From: Oceanicella sp. SM1341 | GTDB lineage: Bacteria; Pseudomonadota; Alphaproteobacteria; Rhodobacterales; Rhodobacteraceae | Assembly: GCF_003448965.1 (NCBI RefSeq) | Contig: NZ_QRGC01000005.1 | Span: forward strand, 1 to 64,000 | Direction: 5' to 3' | Length of the DNA stretch: 64,000 nucleotides | Shown here: positions 1-6,956 of the stretch, piece after piece | Layout of the letters: the number at the start of each line of letters is the position of its first letter | Numbering within the stretch: position 1 is the first letter of the stretch | Notes under the pieces: generated by a model | Seen by the model: the letters and a program-made list of their open reading frames with translations, nothing else | What the model was told of the DNA's origin: nothing | The model's database searches: none | Program-made: the position numbers and the translations under genes

Positions 1-165
1 CCGGCACCGCGCGGGCCGCCGCCCCCGCGCGCCTGAGCCGCGGCCGCGGCGCCCCAGCCTGACCCACCGCAGTTTCATGCCCGCCCGGCACGGCGCCCGG
101 GGGCCGGATCCGCCCGGCCCCGGCGCCGCTCCGCCGCGCGTGCAGCCGATCGAAAGTCACCGAAC
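1..165. other. Left-edge non-coding or 3'-end sequence
   Basis: No start codon with a convincing gene lies here. A forward frame is open from the window edge to a stop at 60-62 and another to a stop at 34-36, so the end of an upstream gene may be present, but the alanine/arginine/proline-rich tail is too short to identify. The rest is GC-rich leader of the PepSY-TM gene with only a weak purine run before its ATG. Confidence 0.3.
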
Positions 166-1512
166 ATGACCCCCCAGCCCCCCACCCCGCCGGCGGCCCG
201 GCCGCTCTACCAGGCCGTCTGGCGCTGGCATTTCTATGCCGGACTGCTCGTGCTGCCCTTCATGGTGCTGCTCGCCGTCACCGGCGCGCTCTACCTCTTC
301 CGGGAGGAGATCGACGCCATCGTCCACCGCGACCTGATGCGCGTCGCCCCGGTGAGCGCCGAGTCGGCCCTGCCGCCCTCCGCGCTGCGCGATGCCGCCC
401 TGCAGGCCGTGCCCGGCACGGCGACGAAATACGTGAGCCCCGCCGCCCCCGACCATTCCGCCGAGCTGGACATCCGCGCGGCCGACGGCACGCTCACCGC
501 CGTCTACCTCGACCCCGCCACCGGCGCGGTGCTGGGCAGCCTGCCCTACCGCGGCACCCTGAGCTGGACCGTGCGCAACCTGCACAGCCTGAAGATCGCC
601 GGCCCCTGGGGGCGCGCGCTGATCGAGATCACCGGCGGCATGTGCATCCTGCTCGTGGCCACCGGCGTCTTCCTGTGGTGGCCGCGCGGCCAGGGCGGCG
701 GCGTGGTCAGCGTGCGCGGCACGCCGGGGCGACGGGTGTTCTGGCGCGACCTGCACGCGGTGCTGGGCCTCGGCGCGGGCGGCTTCATCCTGTTCCTCGC
801 GATCACCGGCATGCCCTGGTCGGGCATCTGGGGAGCGAAGGTGAACGAACTCGCCAACGGGCAGAACTTCGGCTACCCCGCCGGCCTGCGTGTGCAGGTG
901 CCGATGTCGGACACCGCGCTCGACGCGGTCTCGCCCGCCACCTGGTCGCTCGGGCAGGCGCGGGTGCCGCTCTCGGGCCCGGCCTCCGGCGCGGATATCG
1001 GCATCGACCGCGCGGCGGAGATCCTGCACGCGCGCGGCATGGCGGCCGGCTACACGCTCGCGCTGCCCGCGACACCCGAGGGGGTCTACACCGGCTCGGT
1101 CTATCCCGACGACCTCTCCGCCCAGCGGGTGATCCACCTCGACCGCTACTCCGGCACCGCGCTGCTCGACATGAGCTACGCCGATTACGGGCCGCTGGGC
1201 CGGGCCCTCGAATGGGGCATCAACGTGCACATGGGCCAGCAATACGGGCTCACGAACAGGCTGGTGATGCTCGCCGCCTGCCTCGCCATCGTCGGGCTCG
1301 CGGTGACAGCGGCGGTGATGTGGTGGAAGCGCCGGCCGGCCGGCCGGCTCGGCATCCCGCCCTGCAGGGCGGACGGCCGGGCGCTCGCCGGGCTCTTCGC
1401 CATCCTGCTGGCAGGCGGGGCGATCTTTCCGCTCACCGGCGCGGTTCTGGTGGCGCTGATGCTGCTCGACCGGCTGTTCGTGGCCGGGCGCCCCGCCGCC
1501 ACCGCCGCCTGA
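166..1512 (+). CDS. PepSY-associated transmembrane (PepSY-TM) protein
   Basis: A 448-residue inner-membrane protein with the PepSY-TM architecture: a first membrane segment at about 25-45 ending in a FREEID-type motif, a periplasmic PepSY-like region (about 60-135), membrane segments near 150-175 and 200-220, a second periplasmic part, and hydrophobic helices near 365-385 and 405-440. The short loop with the histidine of NLHSLK and the late NVHMGQQYG motif are typical of the family. Such proteins often sit next to TonB-dependent siderophore receptors and are proposed to help reduce or release iron inside the periplasm; no receptor is visible here, so the iron role is inference. It converges with the permease that follows. 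Confidence 0.85.
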   Translation: MTPQPPTPPAARPLYQAVWRWHFYAGLLVLPFMVLLAVTGALYLFREEIDAIVHRDLMRVAPVSAESALPPSALRDAALQAVPGTATKYVSPAAPDHSAELDIRAADGTLTAVYLDPATGAVLGSLPYRGTLSWTVRNLHSLKIAGPWGRALIEITGGMCILLVATGVFLWWPRGQGGGVVSVRGTPGRRVFWRDLHAVLGLGAGGFILFLAITGMPWSGIWGAKVNELANGQNFGYPAGLRVQVPMSDTALDAVSPATWSLGQARVPLSGPASGADIGIDRAAEILHARGMAAGYTLALPATPEGVYTGSVYPDDLSAQRVIHLDRYSGTALLDMSYADYGPLGRALEWGINVHMGQQYGLTNRLVMLAACLAIVGLAVTAAVMWWKRRPAGRLGIPPCRADGRALAGLFAILLAGGAIFPLTGAVLVALMLLDRLFVAGRPAATAA

Positions 1513-1546
1513 CCGCCGGCGCACCCGCCCTCGCCGGCGGGTGCGC

Positions 1547-2791
1547 TCAGCCCTCCACGGCCACGCCGAAGACCACGATGAGCAGGCCCAGCACCGCGAG
1601 CCCGGCGAAGCCCGCCTGCACCGCCGGCCAGGCCCCGCGCCGCCGCGCCCCCGCCAGCGCCACCGCCGACTGCAGCGCGTAGTAGAGCGCGAAGGCCCGC
1701 GAGGCGTAGGCGATGATCTCGAAGACATCCGCCATCCAGGTGAGCGCCAGCCCCACACCCACCAGCAGGGCGTAGCCGCTGCGCGGGCCGATGCGCCCGG
1801 CCGAGAGCTCGGCGATGAGCCCGCCGGAGCCGGAGGTGTCGGCCACCGCGGCGCTGAGCTGGGCGGCCAGCGCCGCGGCCACCAGCATCAGCGGCAGCAC
1901 CGGGGCCACCACCTCCATCATGTCGATGATCGCGGTCTCCTCGAGGCGCAGGTCCGAGCGCTCGAAGACGTAGGAGATCAGGCAGATGTAGACCACGTAG
2001 ATCGCCGTCGCGAGCAGCTGCGACCAGCGCATGGAGCGGATGCGGGTGCGCGCGTCGTAGGCCGCGCCGAGGTAGCGCGAGGTCTCGAAGCCCTGCACGG
2101 TCACGATCAGCCCGAAGAGCAGCGCCACCGCCTGCCAGCCGGTGCGCTCGGGGGCGAGGAACACGAGGCTGCCCGCCGACGCGCTGCGGCCGAAATGCAG
2201 CGCCAGCCCCGCCAGCAGCCCGGCGATGATGGCGAGCTTGAGGCTCACCGTCACCTGCTCCACCCGCTCCAGCGCGGCGAAGCCCCGCGTCCAGCCCACG
2301 ACGAGGATGAGGAGCAGCATCGCGCTGGTGAGCACCCGGGCCGCGAAGGCGGTGTCGTAGGGCGTCAGGCTTACCCCGAAGGCGCCGAAGAGGTTGAGGT
2401 AGTAGGCGACGGAGATGAAATAGGCGAAGGCGAGCGCCCAGGAGGAGGCGGTTTCGAGCGCGGTCTCCGGCCGGCCACGGGCGTCCTCGCCCGCCTCGAT
2501 CACGCCGATGTTGTAGCGGATGGCACTGCCGAAGGCCCAGGCCACGGCGCAGAGCGCCAGCATCGCGAGCGGTGCCCAGGCACCGTAGGAGGCGTCGAGC
2601 ACCGGGCCGAGCACGAGGAAGCCGCTGCCGATGATGGAGGCGAGCGGCGTGACCGTGGCGCGCCAGCCCCGCCCGCCGCGGCGGTGCAGCCACCAGAGCC
2701 CGGCGACCCCCAGCAGGGTGGCGCCGAGAATCAGGAGTGTATCGCTCAAGTCTGGGGTCTCCGGAGTGCCGGCCCGCGCCGCGCGGGCCAC
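1547..2791 (-). CDS. APC-superfamily-like integral membrane transporter
   Basis: Up to 414 residues with about eleven hydrophobic helices and short polar loops, including a SIIGSGFLVLGP segment that resembles the glycine-rich first helix of amino acid/polyamine/cation (APC) transporters and a VQGFETSRYLG motif found in that superfamily's sixth helix region. Substrate cannot be told from sequence. The start is uncertain: a GTG at 2791 gives a short polar leader, whereas a TTG at 2749 has a GGAGA nine bases upstream and begins directly before the first helix; I lean slightly to the latter biologically but report the longer frame. It stands alone, convergent with the PepSY-TM gene and followed on the other side by the tRNA-linked element. 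Confidence 0.75.
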   Translation of the reverse strand: MARAARAGTPETPDLSDTLLILGATLLGVAGLWWLHRRGGRGWRATVTPLASIIGSGFLVLGPVLDASYGAWAPLAMLALCAVAWAFGSAIRYNIGVIEAGEDARGRPETALETASSWALAFAYFISVAYYLNLFGAFGVSLTPYDTAFAARVLTSAMLLLILVVGWTRGFAALERVEQVTVSLKLAIIAGLLAGLALHFGRSASAGSLVFLAPERTGWQAVALLFGLIVTVQGFETSRYLGAAYDARTRIRSMRWSQLLATAIYVVYICLISYVFERSDLRLEETAIIDMMEVVAPVLPLMLVAAALAAQLSAAVADTSGSGGLIAELSAGRIGPRSGYALLVGVGLALTWMADVFEIIAYASRAFALYYALQSAVALAGARRRGAWPAVQAGFAGLAVLGLLIVVFGVAVEG

Positions 2792-2936
2792 TTGCGACGT
2801 GCTTACGTCTCCGGCCCGGCCCGATGCAATGCCCCGGGCTCGCGAGTCACCCGGCGCCCGGCGCGCGCGGTGCCGATCATTTCGATACGGAGGATACCCG
2901 CAGCCGCCGGAAACCCCGCCCGGAGGGGCGGATAAT

Positions 2937-2953
2937 GGCCCGCCTGGCGGGCC
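2937..2953 (-). terminator. Probable original terminator of tRNA-Arg, now displaced
   Basis: A GC-rich inverted repeat (GGCCCGCC / GGCGGGCC with a minimal loop) lies about 20 bases beyond the left att repeat. Read on the reverse strand it is followed by ATTATC. Before integration this sequence lay immediately 3' of the tRNA-Arg gene, so it is most simply that gene's terminator; the element now separates the two by about 9.7 kb. The stem is short and the T tract weak. Confidence 0.5.
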
Positions 2954-2968
2954 GTTTCACGGCGGAAG

Positions 2969-3019
2969 GGTAAATGGTGCACCCGGAGCGATTCGAACGC
3001 CCGACCCCCAGATTCGTAG
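2969..3019. repeat. attL: 51-bp direct repeat, left end of the integrated element
   Basis: This 51-bp stretch is identical to 12707-12757. The match begins after G2968/T12706 and ends before G3020/T12758. It covers the 3' half of tRNA-Arg from the anticodon loop through CCA plus a few flanking bases, exactly the type of target used by tyrosine integrases. The 5' half of the tRNA is absent here. Confidence 0.95.
2973..3019 (-). pseudogene. 3' half of tRNA-Arg left at attL
   Basis: Reverse-strand bases match the anticodon stem-loop, variable region, T arm, acceptor 3' strand and CCA of the tRNA-Arg at 12713-12789. The D arm and 5' acceptor strand are missing because integration moved them to the right end. 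It cannot fold as a tRNA and is a by-product of site-specific recombination. Confidence 0.9.
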
Positions 3020-3020
3020 G

Positions 3021-3036
3021 CAGTGTGAAGTCACTG
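3021..3036. promoter_or_regulatory. Short inverted repeat next to attL
   Basis: CAGTG and CACTG flank a six-base spacer immediately inside the attL repeat. Its position suggests an integrase arm-type or accessory protein site, but no second copy was found near attR and the repeat is short. Confidence 0.25.
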
Positions 3037-3139
3037 ATATTGCAGGGAAAGGCCGGCAAACCGCCGGAAAATTTTCCCTTGCGGATCAAGGGCATATTTT
3101 TGAGCCGCAAACTGGATCGCGGCCGGACGAGAACGAAAA

Positions 3140-3167
3140 GGCCGACCCTGCGGCAACAGGATCGGCC
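3140..3167 (-). terminator. Terminator facing the left boundary of the element
   Basis: An 11-bp stem with one mismatch (GGCCGACCCTG / CAGGATCGGCC, six-base loop). Read leftwards it is followed by TTTTCGTT, giving a normal intrinsic terminator for reverse-strand transcription. It would stop leftward transcripts, for example from the XRE operon, before they cross attL into the host. Confidence 0.6.
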
Positions 3168-3233
3168 CGAAATCACACTTCGAAGCAAGCGCTCCACGCG
3201 GATTCTAATCGCTTCGCCCCTCCCCCCGCAAGC

Positions 3234-3509
3234 GTGACGCGCGTCCTCAACTTCACCCGCGCATTCAACCAGCTGACAGCCATCGAACAGGAAGCGGCTT
3301 TCACGTCGCTCCTGCGGCACTTCGAGCTGCCGGAAAATGAAGAAGTGCCGCCGTTTATGACCTCGCGCGAGACCGCGAAAACGTGGGCGGAGAGCACACC
3401 GCTGGATGAATTGAAACACGTGATGGTCGCCTGTTGGCACTGTCTGCCCTCAAGCGACCGCCGCTCTTTCCTCAAGCGCTTCGGGGGAGGACTGCGCAAT
3501 GCGTCATGA
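3234..3509 (+). CDS. Hypothetical protein at the left end of the element
   Basis: About 91 residues, starting at a GTG (3234) chosen because upstream in-frame sequence runs through the att repeat and is clearly not coding. The product is soluble, with a basic N-terminus (TRVLNFTRAFNQL) and a C-terminal CWHCLPSSDRRSF segment; I recognise no family. Its stop overlaps the start of the next gene by 11 bases, so the two are probably co-translated. The position before the packaging genes, and small size, would fit a regulator or packaging accessory protein, but that is speculation. Confidence 0.6.
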   Translation: MTRVLNFTRAFNQLTAIEQEAAFTSLLRHFELPENEEVPPFMTSRETAKTWAESTPLDELKHVMVACWHCLPSSDRRSFLKRFGGGLRNAS

Positions 3510-3768
3510 GATGTTGCAGGGGCCAGGCGGCCACTCCCTTGATGAGCTGTTGTACTACATGCGGTCTGTTGCTGGCCGGTCCGACAACGAATGGGAGCGC
3601 AACTTCGCCCGCTCCATGCTCCGGCATGGGAAGCGCACCACGTGGCACCCGTCCCCCAAGCAGGAACGCATCATGCGGAGGATGGTCTCCGAGATGCTGA
3701 CCGACGAGGACGCGAGCCTGATCGATGACGAAAGCACAGACGAAGGAGGGCGTTTCAACCACGCCTGA
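3499..3768 (+). CDS. Hypothetical small protein, second gene of the element
   Basis: 89 residues beginning at ATG 3499 inside the end of the previous gene. The product is hydrophilic with helical stretches (LDELLYYMRSVAGR; PKQERIMRRMVSEML) and an acidic C-terminus. A helical basic-then-acidic small protein just upstream of HNH and TerL could be a divergent small terminase or a DNA-binding accessory, but there is no diagnostic motif. Composition matches the host, so this gene does not look recently acquired relative to its neighbours. Confidence 0.65.
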   Translation: MRHEMLQGPGGHSLDELLYYMRSVAGRSDNEWERNFARSMLRHGKRTTWHPSPKQERIMRRMVSEMLTDEDASLIDDESTDEGGRFNHA

Positions 3769-3776
3769 CCGCGAAC

Positions 3777-3946
3777 CTGTGTCGATTGGACGGTTCAGAC
3801 GGTGGCGTTCGACACAGCACTAAGGCCTGCCACGGGGCGATCCCATAGGCCAACCGCAGCCCGAAAGCTCGAAGCGGGGGATCAGGCGCCAGACCCGGCG
3901 TCTCAAGTAGCGAGCAAGCCCGAGGCGGGGTCACACGACCTCGGGC
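3777..3946. other. Gene-free interval with two perfect stem-loops
   Basis: No convincing reading frame is present between the small gene ending at 3768 and the short ORF at 4085. A 9-bp perfect inverted repeat (CTGTGTCGA at 3777-3785 with TCGACACAG at 3809-3817, 23-base loop) and an 8-bp one (GCCCGAGG at 3918-3925 with CCTCGGGC at 3939-3946) lie here, upstream of a much longer hairpin. Location immediately before HNH and TerL makes it a candidate packaging (cos/pac) or regulatory RNA region. Confidence 0.5.
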
Positions 3947-3986
3947 GCCCAAAGCGATGGACCGGCTCCGTTGAGCAGATCTTCAC

Positions 3987-4046
3987 GCGAAGGGCTAGGG
4001 ACCAACCTGAGGATTTTCCTCGGGCTGGTCACCCTATGCCCTTCGC
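3987..4046. other. Exceptionally long 60-base hairpin upstream of HNH-TerL
   Basis: A near-continuous stem: nine bp (GCGAAGGGC 3987-3995 with GCCCTTCGC 4038-4046), five bp (TAGGG 3996-4000 with CCCTA 4032-4036), then eleven further pairs with one A-C mismatch and one wobble (4001-4012 with 4018-4029), closed by a five-base loop at 4013-4017. Only a one-base and a two-base bulge interrupt it. About 25 pairs is far beyond chance. It could be a terminator or antiterminator, a structured RNA, or a terminase recognition structure; there is no T run after it on either strand. Confidence 0.6.
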
Positions 4047-4084
4047 TCCGAACCTCACCATTGAGCAGAGAGACAGAGGACCAC

Positions 4085-4177
4085 ATGAACGAAGAAGCGC
4101 TGACGAATTGGAGGAAGCTCGGAGACATCGTGCGCGAGCTTTGCCAACGACAACCCGAGCCCCGGGGGCGTTCCTGA
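4085..4177 (+). CDS. Small ORF coupled to the HNH gene
   Basis: Thirty codons (MNEEALTNWRKLGDIV...) preceded by an AGAGG sequence seven to eight bases before the ATG. Its stop overlaps the HNH start codon by one base (TGATG), which suggests translational coupling. The sequence is a plausible amphipathic helix followed by a basic tail. It may be a real micro-protein or only a leader peptide that controls entry into the HNH gene. Confidence 0.45.
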   Translation: MNEEALTNWRKLGDIVRELCQRQPEPRGRS

Positions 4178-4524
4178 TGGCTGCATGGCCCTACAACACG
4201 AGCAAATGGGCAAAGCTCCGCAATACCAAGCTTTCAGCTAGACCTCTCTGTGAGATCTGCGAGCGGCGTGGCCTTGTCGAAGAAGCCGTTGCCGTCGATC
4301 ACTTCGTGCCCGTGCGCCAAGGTGGCAGCCCCTTCCCCTCGCTGGACGGATTGTTGTCTCTCTGCGAACGCTGCCACAACGAAAAGTCGGCGGCGTTTGA
4401 CCGGCAGGGTGGCAAGCAGTTTCGTCGCCGCTTCAAAGGCTTTGATGCTGACGGCAATCCGATTGATCCGTTCGACGTCTGGCACGCCGCGCGCCCCCGG
4501 GGGGCCTCAAAGGACGGGCGTTAG
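4177..4524 (+). CDS. HNH endonuclease (phage packaging type)
   Basis: A 115-residue protein with two zinc knuckles, CEIC near residues 25-28 and CERC near 64-67, a DH catalytic pair in AVDHFVPV and the closing CHNEK motif. This is the small HNH nuclease found beside the terminase in HK97-like phages, where it is needed with terminase for cohesive-end cutting. It begins within the preceding micro-ORF stop and lies 68 bases upstream of TerL, the usual arrangement. The N-terminal MAAWPYNTSKW segment is also characteristic (family members commonly start with a W.Y....W motif). High confidence in family; the packaging role comes from the family and from position. Confidence 0.9.
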   Translation: MAAWPYNTSKWAKLRNTKLSARPLCEICERRGLVEEAVAVDHFVPVRQGGSPFPSLDGLLSLCERCHNEKSAAFDRQGGKQFRRRFKGFDADGNPIDPFDVWHAARPRGASKDGR

Positions 4525-4592
4525 CGGCCCCCTGACCGATGACACCACTGCACGTTTACTTAATAACCAAATGAAATCAGGAGATTGAGCAC

Positions 4593-6254
4593 ATGGGACA
4601 ACGCGGCATCGGTGCAAAGCCAAAGAACCTGAGCCTCATTGAAGGAGGCGCTCCGGACCTCTTCAACCCTCAGGGACGGCCGCCCATGTCCCGCGCAATG
4701 CCGTGGGAAGCACCCGGCTTGTCGCGTGTTGATCGGGTTGTGGCCTTCCTCGAGTTCCTCCCGATCACCCAGGGCGCGCTTGCCGGCCAGAAACTCCGGG
4801 TGCGCCCGTGGCAGCGGCGCTTCCTCGAAGCCGTCTACGCCGAGGACGAGAACGGCGAGCGCACGGTGCGCACCGCGGTGCTCTCGATGCCGAGGAAGAA
4901 CGGCAAGACCCAGATCGTCGCCGGGCTGGCTCTCTGCCATCTCATGGGGCCTGAGGCGGAGCAGCGGGGCGAGGTGTATGCCGCCGCCAACGACCGCTTC
5001 CAGTCGGGCAAGACCTTCAACGAAATCGCCGCGATCCTCGACAACCTGCCCGAGCTCGACAACCGGGTGAACGTCACCAAGTTTCGCAAGGAGATCGAGG
5101 TGCTGGCCGGCGCTGGCAAGGGCTCGATCTTCGCCGCCCTCTCCGCCGATGCCGCCGGCAAGCACGGCCTCTCGCCCAGCTTCATCGTCTACGACGAGCT
5201 GGGCCAGGCGCCGAAGCGCGACCTCTACGAGGCGCTGGACACGGCAATGGGCGCACGCGATGAGCCGCTGATGACAGTCATCAGCACTCAGGCGGCCGAT
5301 GACCATGCCGTCATGTCCGAGCTGGTGGACTACGGCATGAAGGTGAACGCCGGGGAGATCGAAGACCCCGCGTTCCACCTGACCTTCTACGGCGCATCCG
5401 ACACGGACGATCCGTGGGACCCGGAGACATGGGCAAAGGCGAACCCGGCTCTTGGTGACTTCCGCAGCCGCTCCGACGTGCAGCGGCAGGCCGCCCAGGC
5501 GCAGCGGATGCCGAGCGCGGAGCACAGCTTCCGGAACCTGATCCTGAATCAGCGCGTCTCGGCCCACGTCCGGTTTCTGGCGAAGGCGGAGTGGGATGCG
5601 AACGGCGGTGAGCCGGACCTCGCCGCGCTCGCCGGCCGCCCGTGCTTCGGCGGGCTCGACCTCTCGGCCTCCCGCGACCTCACCGCCTTCGTGCTGGTGT
5701 TCCCCCAGGACGATGGAAGCTTCGACGTGGTGCCCCGCTTCTACCTGCCCGAGGCCGGCCTGCGCGACAAGTCGGAGGCCGACCGCGTGCCCTACGATGT
5801 GTGGGAGCGGCAAGGGTGGCTCACGACCATCCCCGGCGCGACGGTCGATCCGTCCTTCGTCGCCCATGACATTGCCGAGGCGGCCGCAGAGTTCGACCTT
5901 CAGGGGCTCGCCTATGACCGCTGGCGCATCGAGGATCTGAAGCGCGAGCTGAACGCCGTGGGCGCCGACCTGCCGCTGAAGGAGTTCGGCCAGGGCTTCA
6001 AGGACATGGCCCCGGCCATCGACATGCTGGAACGGCTGGTCGCCGAGGGCCGGCTGCGCCACGGCGGCAACCCGATCCTGACCATGTGCGCGGCGAATGC
6101 CGTCATTGAGAGAGACGCGGCGGGCAACCGGAAATTAGCCAAGCATAAGAGCACTGGTCGTATTGACGGAATGGTGGCATTGGCGATGGCTTTAGCTGCA
6201 GCGGGGAGGCCGGCAGAATGCGCCCTACCGGCGTGCCTTCTGGAACTCCTCTAA
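4593..6254 (+). CDS. Phage terminase large subunit (TerL)
   Basis: 553 residues. The ATPase domain has a Walker A-like loop SMPRKNGKT at 98-106 and a Walker B FIVYDE near 197-202; the C-terminal nuclease domain has the LDLSASRDLTA aspartate motif near 350 and the late GRIDGMVALA aspartate near 530. It pumps DNA into the prohead and cuts it. Two oddities: the N-terminus MGQRGIGAKPKNLSLIEG resembles the start of P27-type small terminases, and from about 6120 the DNA becomes AT-rich while still encoding the conserved nuclease end. The last 152 bases overlap, antisense, the gene at 6103-6738. ATG is preceded by AGGAG with good spacing. No separate small subunit was recognised. Confidence 0.93.
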   Translation: MGQRGIGAKPKNLSLIEGGAPDLFNPQGRPPMSRAMPWEAPGLSRVDRVVAFLEFLPITQGALAGQKLRVRPWQRRFLEAVYAEDENGERTVRTAVLSMPRKNGKTQIVAGLALCHLMGPEAEQRGEVYAAANDRFQSGKTFNEIAAILDNLPELDNRVNVTKFRKEIEVLAGAGKGSIFAALSADAAGKHGLSPSFIVYDELGQAPKRDLYEALDTAMGARDEPLMTVISTQAADDHAVMSELVDYGMKVNAGEIEDPAFHLTFYGASDTDDPWDPETWAKANPALGDFRSRSDVQRQAAQAQRMPSAEHSFRNLILNQRVSAHVRFLAKAEWDANGGEPDLAALAGRPCFGGLDLSASRDLTAFVLVFPQDDGSFDVVPRFYLPEAGLRDKSEADRVPYDVWERQGWLTTIPGATVDPSFVAHDIAEAAAEFDLQGLAYDRWRIEDLKRELNAVGADLPLKEFGQGFKDMAPAIDMLERLVAEGRLRHGGNPILTMCAANAVIERDAAGNRKLAKHKSTGRIDGMVALAMALAAAGRPAECALPACLLELL

Positions 6255-6738
6255 CAACAACGTTCGTTGGATACTTTTCATTCACAAAAGACTCAATTAA
6301 TGGCGAAATAAATACTGAAAAAACAACAATAATCATCGAAACACACGATATCCATATTGATATACGTGAAATTCTCTCAATTTGATATCTATGCTCCGCC
6401 TCTGAGAGAATTTCGCGGGCCCTCTCATAGCCGGCATCCGTGAGAAAGGTGGCCATACCTGTCTCTTCATGCGAATTCCAGTACTCAGGCCTTGTATACG
6501 AGCTCGGAAAGTGAAGCCCATGGAGTTTTATTTTCTCTACTAGTATTTCCGTGCTTCTTCTCTGAATAGCCTCCCATGTAACTAAACGCCGACGCGAATA
6601 TTCTACAAGGGTAGATTCATCAATATTATCATAATTTTCTCGTGAATATTTTAGATACGTCTTTCTCTGCTCTTCCTGAGATTTCTCAAGCTTCTCCAAG
6701 TCTGACTCAAGATGCTTAAGCTTTTCACTTCTCTTCAT
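6103..6738 (-). CDS. Coiled-coil, single-pass membrane protein; cargo gene
   Basis: 211 residues: a highly charged coiled-coil-like N-terminus (about 1-70), a middle domain, one clear membrane helix at about 126-148 (ISIWISCVSMIIVVFSVFIS), and a proline-rich C-terminus encoded antisense to the end of terL. Its ATG overlaps the stop of the XRE gene by four bases (ATGA), so the two are one operon. It is strikingly AT-rich compared with everything around it. I recognise no family. A membrane protein with a cytoplasmic coiled coil, co-expressed with a repressor in the lysogenic orientation, suggests superinfection exclusion or another phage-interference function; this is inference only. Confidence 0.75.
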   Translation of the reverse strand: MKRSEKLKHLESDLEKLEKSQEEQRKTYLKYSRENYDNIDESTLVEYSRRRLVTWEAIQRRSTEILVEKIKLHGLHFPSSYTRPEYWNSHEETGMATFLTDAGYERAREILSEAEHRYQIERISRISIWISCVSMIIVVFSVFISPLIESFVNEKYPTNVVVRGVPEGTPVGRILPASPLQLKPSPMPPFRQYDQCSYAWLISGCPPRLSQ

Positions 6739-6956
6739 TCCTTCAACCTAACTCCGATCCCTCCACCGTTTTCAGGGATGAACTCGACTCCTGCTTTTTC
6801 TAGCGTCGCGCGGAGCCTGTCGAGCGTCGATTGCTTAGCGTCGGAGCCGTTCTCGATCCGACTGATCGTGTTCGCTGTGACACCGGAAAGCTCTGCGAGA
6901 TCGCGAACGGATAGGCGCGTCGCAGCGCGGGCCATGCGAAGCTGAGCAGGCTTCAT
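6735..6956 (-). CDS. XRE-family helix-turn-helix repressor
   Basis: 73 residues from ATG 6956 (a GTG at 7013 would add 19). The core LSVRDLAELSGVTANTISRIENG is a textbook Cro/CI-type helix-turn-helix, followed by LDRLRATLEKAGVEFIPENGGG, an ending shared by many small XRE regulators. I prefer 6956 because a TATAGT -10 box on this strand (7017-7012) would put the transcript start downstream of the GTG. It is divergent from the Tat-leader gene and overlaps the downstream membrane-protein gene by four bases. Likely autoregulator and the lysogeny-type switch of this element. Confidence 0.88.
   Translation of the reverse strand: MKPAQLRMARAATRLSVRDLAELSGVTANTISRIENGSDAKQSTLDRLRATLEKAGVEFIPENGGGIGVRLKE

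Noticed and set aside
2973-3019. A second complete tRNA-Arg gene at the left end
   Set aside because: Only the anticodon-loop-to-CCA half is present; D arm and 5' acceptor strand are missing, so it is the attL duplicate.
2631-3233. Upstream part of the long frame that ends at 3509
   Set aside because: It runs antisense through the permease start and through the att repeat; the real gene is taken to begin at GTG 3234.
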